Shown here: in pieces, positions 61,679 to 64,000 of the stretch
Numbering within the stretch: the first letter of the stretch is position 1
Layout: each line of letters starts with the position of its first letter
Assembly (NCBI GenBank): GCA_037974665.1
Contig: CM075764.1
Coordinates: 83,723,825-83,787,824, forward strand
DNA length: 64,000 nucleotides
DNA from: Ehretia macrophylla
Lineage: Eukaryota; Streptophyta; Magnoliopsida; Boraginales; Ehretiaceae
Direction of reading: 5' to 3'
The notes under the pieces: generated by a model
What the model was told of the DNA's origin: nothing
The model's database searches: none
Seen by the model: only the letters and a program-made list of their open reading frames with translations
Made by a program: the position numbers and the translations under genes

Positions 61679-61844
61679 TATGTATATATATATTACCAAT
61701 TATATATTTGGTGAACCTAATATTTCAAAAAAGATAAATAACTAGATTATAAGCATGAAAGATTGATTATGAACAAGGGTTTGGACATAAATAATGTTAA
61801 TCCTCAAATAAGTTATGTATTTCCTTTATTTAATCTAATTTTAA

Positions 61845-62047
61845 GGCTCCGTTTGTTTGCCGTAAAATATTTTTTCAATTTTTCTGTGTTTGGTAACACT
61901 GAAAAATTGGTCAATTGGAAAATGTTTTCCGGTCAAATATTACGACTAGTACAAAGTTTGAAAAAATATTTTCATGTCCTTTAGGAGAAGAAAATATTTT
62001 TCGAAACTCAACCACCCCTACCCCCTACCTTACCCCCATCCCCTACC
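61845..62047. repeat. Fragment of a dispersed repeat with 'ggctccgtttgtttgcc' end
   Basis: The left end resembles a MITE terminus often seen in plants, and the body has inverted ttttcc/ggaaaa words. The right side is cut at 62047 where the hAT element begins. Confidence 0.45.
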
Positions 62048-64000
62048 CAGGGGCGGACCCAGGCATCGGAACTCAAGGTAGGCACCGAGGTTCGGGGACA
62101 TTAACCTATACATAAACTAATATACTTTACGCACATTATAACAATTAAAAAAATGTAAGCATATAAAAGAGAGAAGAAAAAAGTAACTATATTATTGTAG
62201 TAATACAAAAAGTACCTTCTATAATTGTCCGCGATGTGTCTTCATATTTTGAAAGTGTTGAATAATCAACTCATTGTCGATACTATGAAATACGTCTTTT
62301 TCTATATAAGGGACTAAACAATCATTCATCCAATCATCTCTCATTCGATTACGCAATTCATTCTTCACAATTTTCATTGTAAAAAATGCTCTTTCTACCG
62401 TGGCTGTAGCAACAGGTAAAGTCAATGCCAACTTAATAAGTAAATACACCAATGGATAAACACGATGCTTTCCAGTCTTCACTAGCATTTCTACAAGGCA
62501 AACAATCCCTTTTAACTTTGAGAATTCATCAATTTTTTTTGCATATCAAGAATATATGTCTCCAACTGATTTTCAAAAACTTCCAAATCCATGGGTAAAA
62601 AATCATTTGGATAAAACTTAGCAAATTCAATCAACTTGTGCTTGTCAAATGCATCAAAGGAGTTGTCTGGATTCAAGCATCTCAAACAAAGAAACAACTC
62701 AATATTTGACTTAGTGAAACAGTTATTAAGCTCTTGAAGTTGCATGTCCACAATAGTATAAAACAAATCAATGCTATAATAATGTAAATTCGTAATATTT
62801 GAGACTTTATGCCGTGATTGCCCTTTCAATAAAAACATCTTTTCCATATTAGGAATGTCAATATCATGAGTTGTGCAAAACAAAGAGACTTCATGCAATA
62901 AAGATTCTTATCCATTTTTTCTTAGATTTTGCAAACGTTGCTTTGAGATACAAACCAATTCCATAGCATTAATGATATCTTGATCTTTCCTTTGCAATGC
63001 TTGTGATAATTCATGTGTGATTCCCAACACAGTTTTCATCAAATGTAAAAGACATGCGAAATCAAATGTTTGTATAAAGTCTACATGCCGATTAACTTCA
63101 CATTTTTTATCATAAGTCACTCCATCTTCCTTGATAATATCAAGCACATCAATCACTGAGGAATACATGATAATCAAACTTATTAAACTACCATAATGTG
63201 AACCCCAACGAGTATCATCACTACGTTTGAGACCAATTTCTTGATTCATGTCTCTTCTACTAAGAATTTTACCTTTTTCTATTACTTCTTTGACTTTAGC
63301 AATATGCTTTTCACTAAACATGTCATATCGCTTGTATGAGCCTCCAACAACATTTATTAAAGTGGAAACTAAGCCAAAAAAAGTAGCAACTTGAGCATGA
63401 GTTTTTTCTATATACACAAGTGTGAGTTGTAACTGATGAGCAAAGCAATGAATATAGAAAGCATATGATTTTCTATCAAAATCAAACTCTTAAGACCATT
63501 AAATTCACCTTGCATATTATTAGCACCATCATAGCCTTGTCCACGAATCTTTGATACACTCAATCCATATTTATTAAATAACGAATCAATTCCCCCTTTT
63601 AAAGATAGTGCAGTAGTATCTCTTACATGAACCATACCAAGAAAACACTCAATAATACTTCCTTTATGGTTCACATAACGCAAAGCAATGACCATTTCTT
63701 CTTTGATTGATACATCATGAGACTTATCAACAATAATAGCAAAATATTCATTTCCAAGATCATTTATAATTTCTTTAATGGTCTCAACTGTCACATCATT
63801 GACAATGTCTTTTTGAATCTTATGAGCAATTAATCAATGGTTATCAGGGGCATTTTGCAAAGCACACTTGTTGATTGTTTCATTATGATCGACAAGAAAC
63901 TTGAGAAGTTCAAGAAAATTACCTTGATTAGTAGAATCCTCTGATTCATCATGACCACGAAAAGGTAATCCTTGTTTCAAAAGATATCGAATACAATCAA
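62048..64000 (-). mobile_element. hAT DNA transposon, 3' end, continues beyond the window
   Basis: The terminal inverted repeat begins at 62048 (caggggcggacccaggcatc), a typical hAT end of the CAGGGGCGGA type. The next feature inward, on the minus strand, is the C-terminus of a hAT transposase. The 8 bases before the end, cccctacc (62040-62047), would be one copy of the target duplication; the other copy and the second inverted repeat lie outside the window. Confidence 0.8.
62219..64000 (-). pseudogene. hAT transposase (zinc-finger MYM/TTF-type, DUF4371 + hAT C-terminal dimerisation), broken
   Basis: Read 5' to 3' on the minus strand: the DUF4371-like start ('KQGLPFRGHDESEDSTNQGN', at about 63960), the RNase-H-like part with FAIIVDKSHD (first catalytic Asp) and KIRGQGYDGANNMQG, the middle region, and the C-terminal dimerisation domain (LTLPVATATVERAF, NRMRDDWMNDCL). 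Lesions: in-frame stop TGA at 63836-63834; frameshift near 63450-63480; in-frame stop TAA at 62910-62908; frameshift in an A8 run near 62530. The protein therefore cannot be made in one piece. The N-terminal zinc finger lies outside the window. Confidence 0.88.

Noticed and set aside
1-64000. CRISPR array, operon, phage or bacterial system
   Set aside because: Repeats are LTRs, MITEs, microsatellites and intronic duplications. Genes have spliceosomal introns, so this is plant nuclear DNA.

Overview
This is plant nuclear DNA from a eudicot. The species cannot be fixed from the window. It is AT-rich, its genes carry GT-AG introns, and much of it is retrotransposon debris. Only two host genes can be supported, both on the minus strand: a four-exon secreted polygalacturonase (6125-8765) and a complete sixteen-exon p300/CBP-type histone acetyltransferase of the HAC1 class (32300-48431). 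I see no operons, CRISPR arrays, rRNA genes or intact tRNA genes.

Layout. 1-6.1 kb is intergenic, with one zinc-knuckle ORF that looks like an old reverse-transcribing element or pararetrovirus piece. 6.1-8.8 kb is the polygalacturonase with its TATA box. 9.1-13.8 kb holds a decayed tRNA-Pro-like sequence, a Ty3/gypsy integrase scrap and a MITE-like repeat. 13.9-18.8 kb is a heavily mutated plus-strand Ty3/gypsy element of Tat type (primer-binding site, gag, protease, RT, RNase H, start of integrase). 18.8-23.7 kb is repeat-derived and contains a complete 593-bp TRIM with a 5-bp target duplication. 23.7-30.3 kb is a minus-strand Tat-type element that carries an ORF in antisense between pol and its missing 3' LTR, and part of its pol has been replaced by an LTR fragment. 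An oppositely oriented LTR follows at 30.3-31.1 kb.

32.3-48.9 kb is the acetyltransferase. Stitching the exons with consensus splice sites keeps the frame throughout and gives 1737 residues: Gln-rich N-terminus, TAZ1, PHD-type region, KAT11 catalytic domain, ZZ, ZZ, TAZ2. Its introns contain local tandem duplications, two strongly G-rich tracts on the transcript strand and one probable GC-AG intron.

48.9-64 kb is intergenic and repeat DNA. It contains a Tourist-like MITE with TTA target duplications, a broken element with a 'putative plant transposon protein' ORF split by a 2969-bp solo LTR with ATATA duplications, a SIRE-like LTR, a copia LTR remnant with its primer-binding site, a long AT-rich palindrome, and the 3' portion of a dead hAT transposase whose terminal inverted repeat is visible at 62048.

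The two host genes have no visible functional link. One modifies cell-wall pectin and the other is a nuclear transcription coactivator. I found no convincing novel multi-gene system. The notable material is nested mobile-element structure and unusual intron sequence in the acetyltransferase gene.
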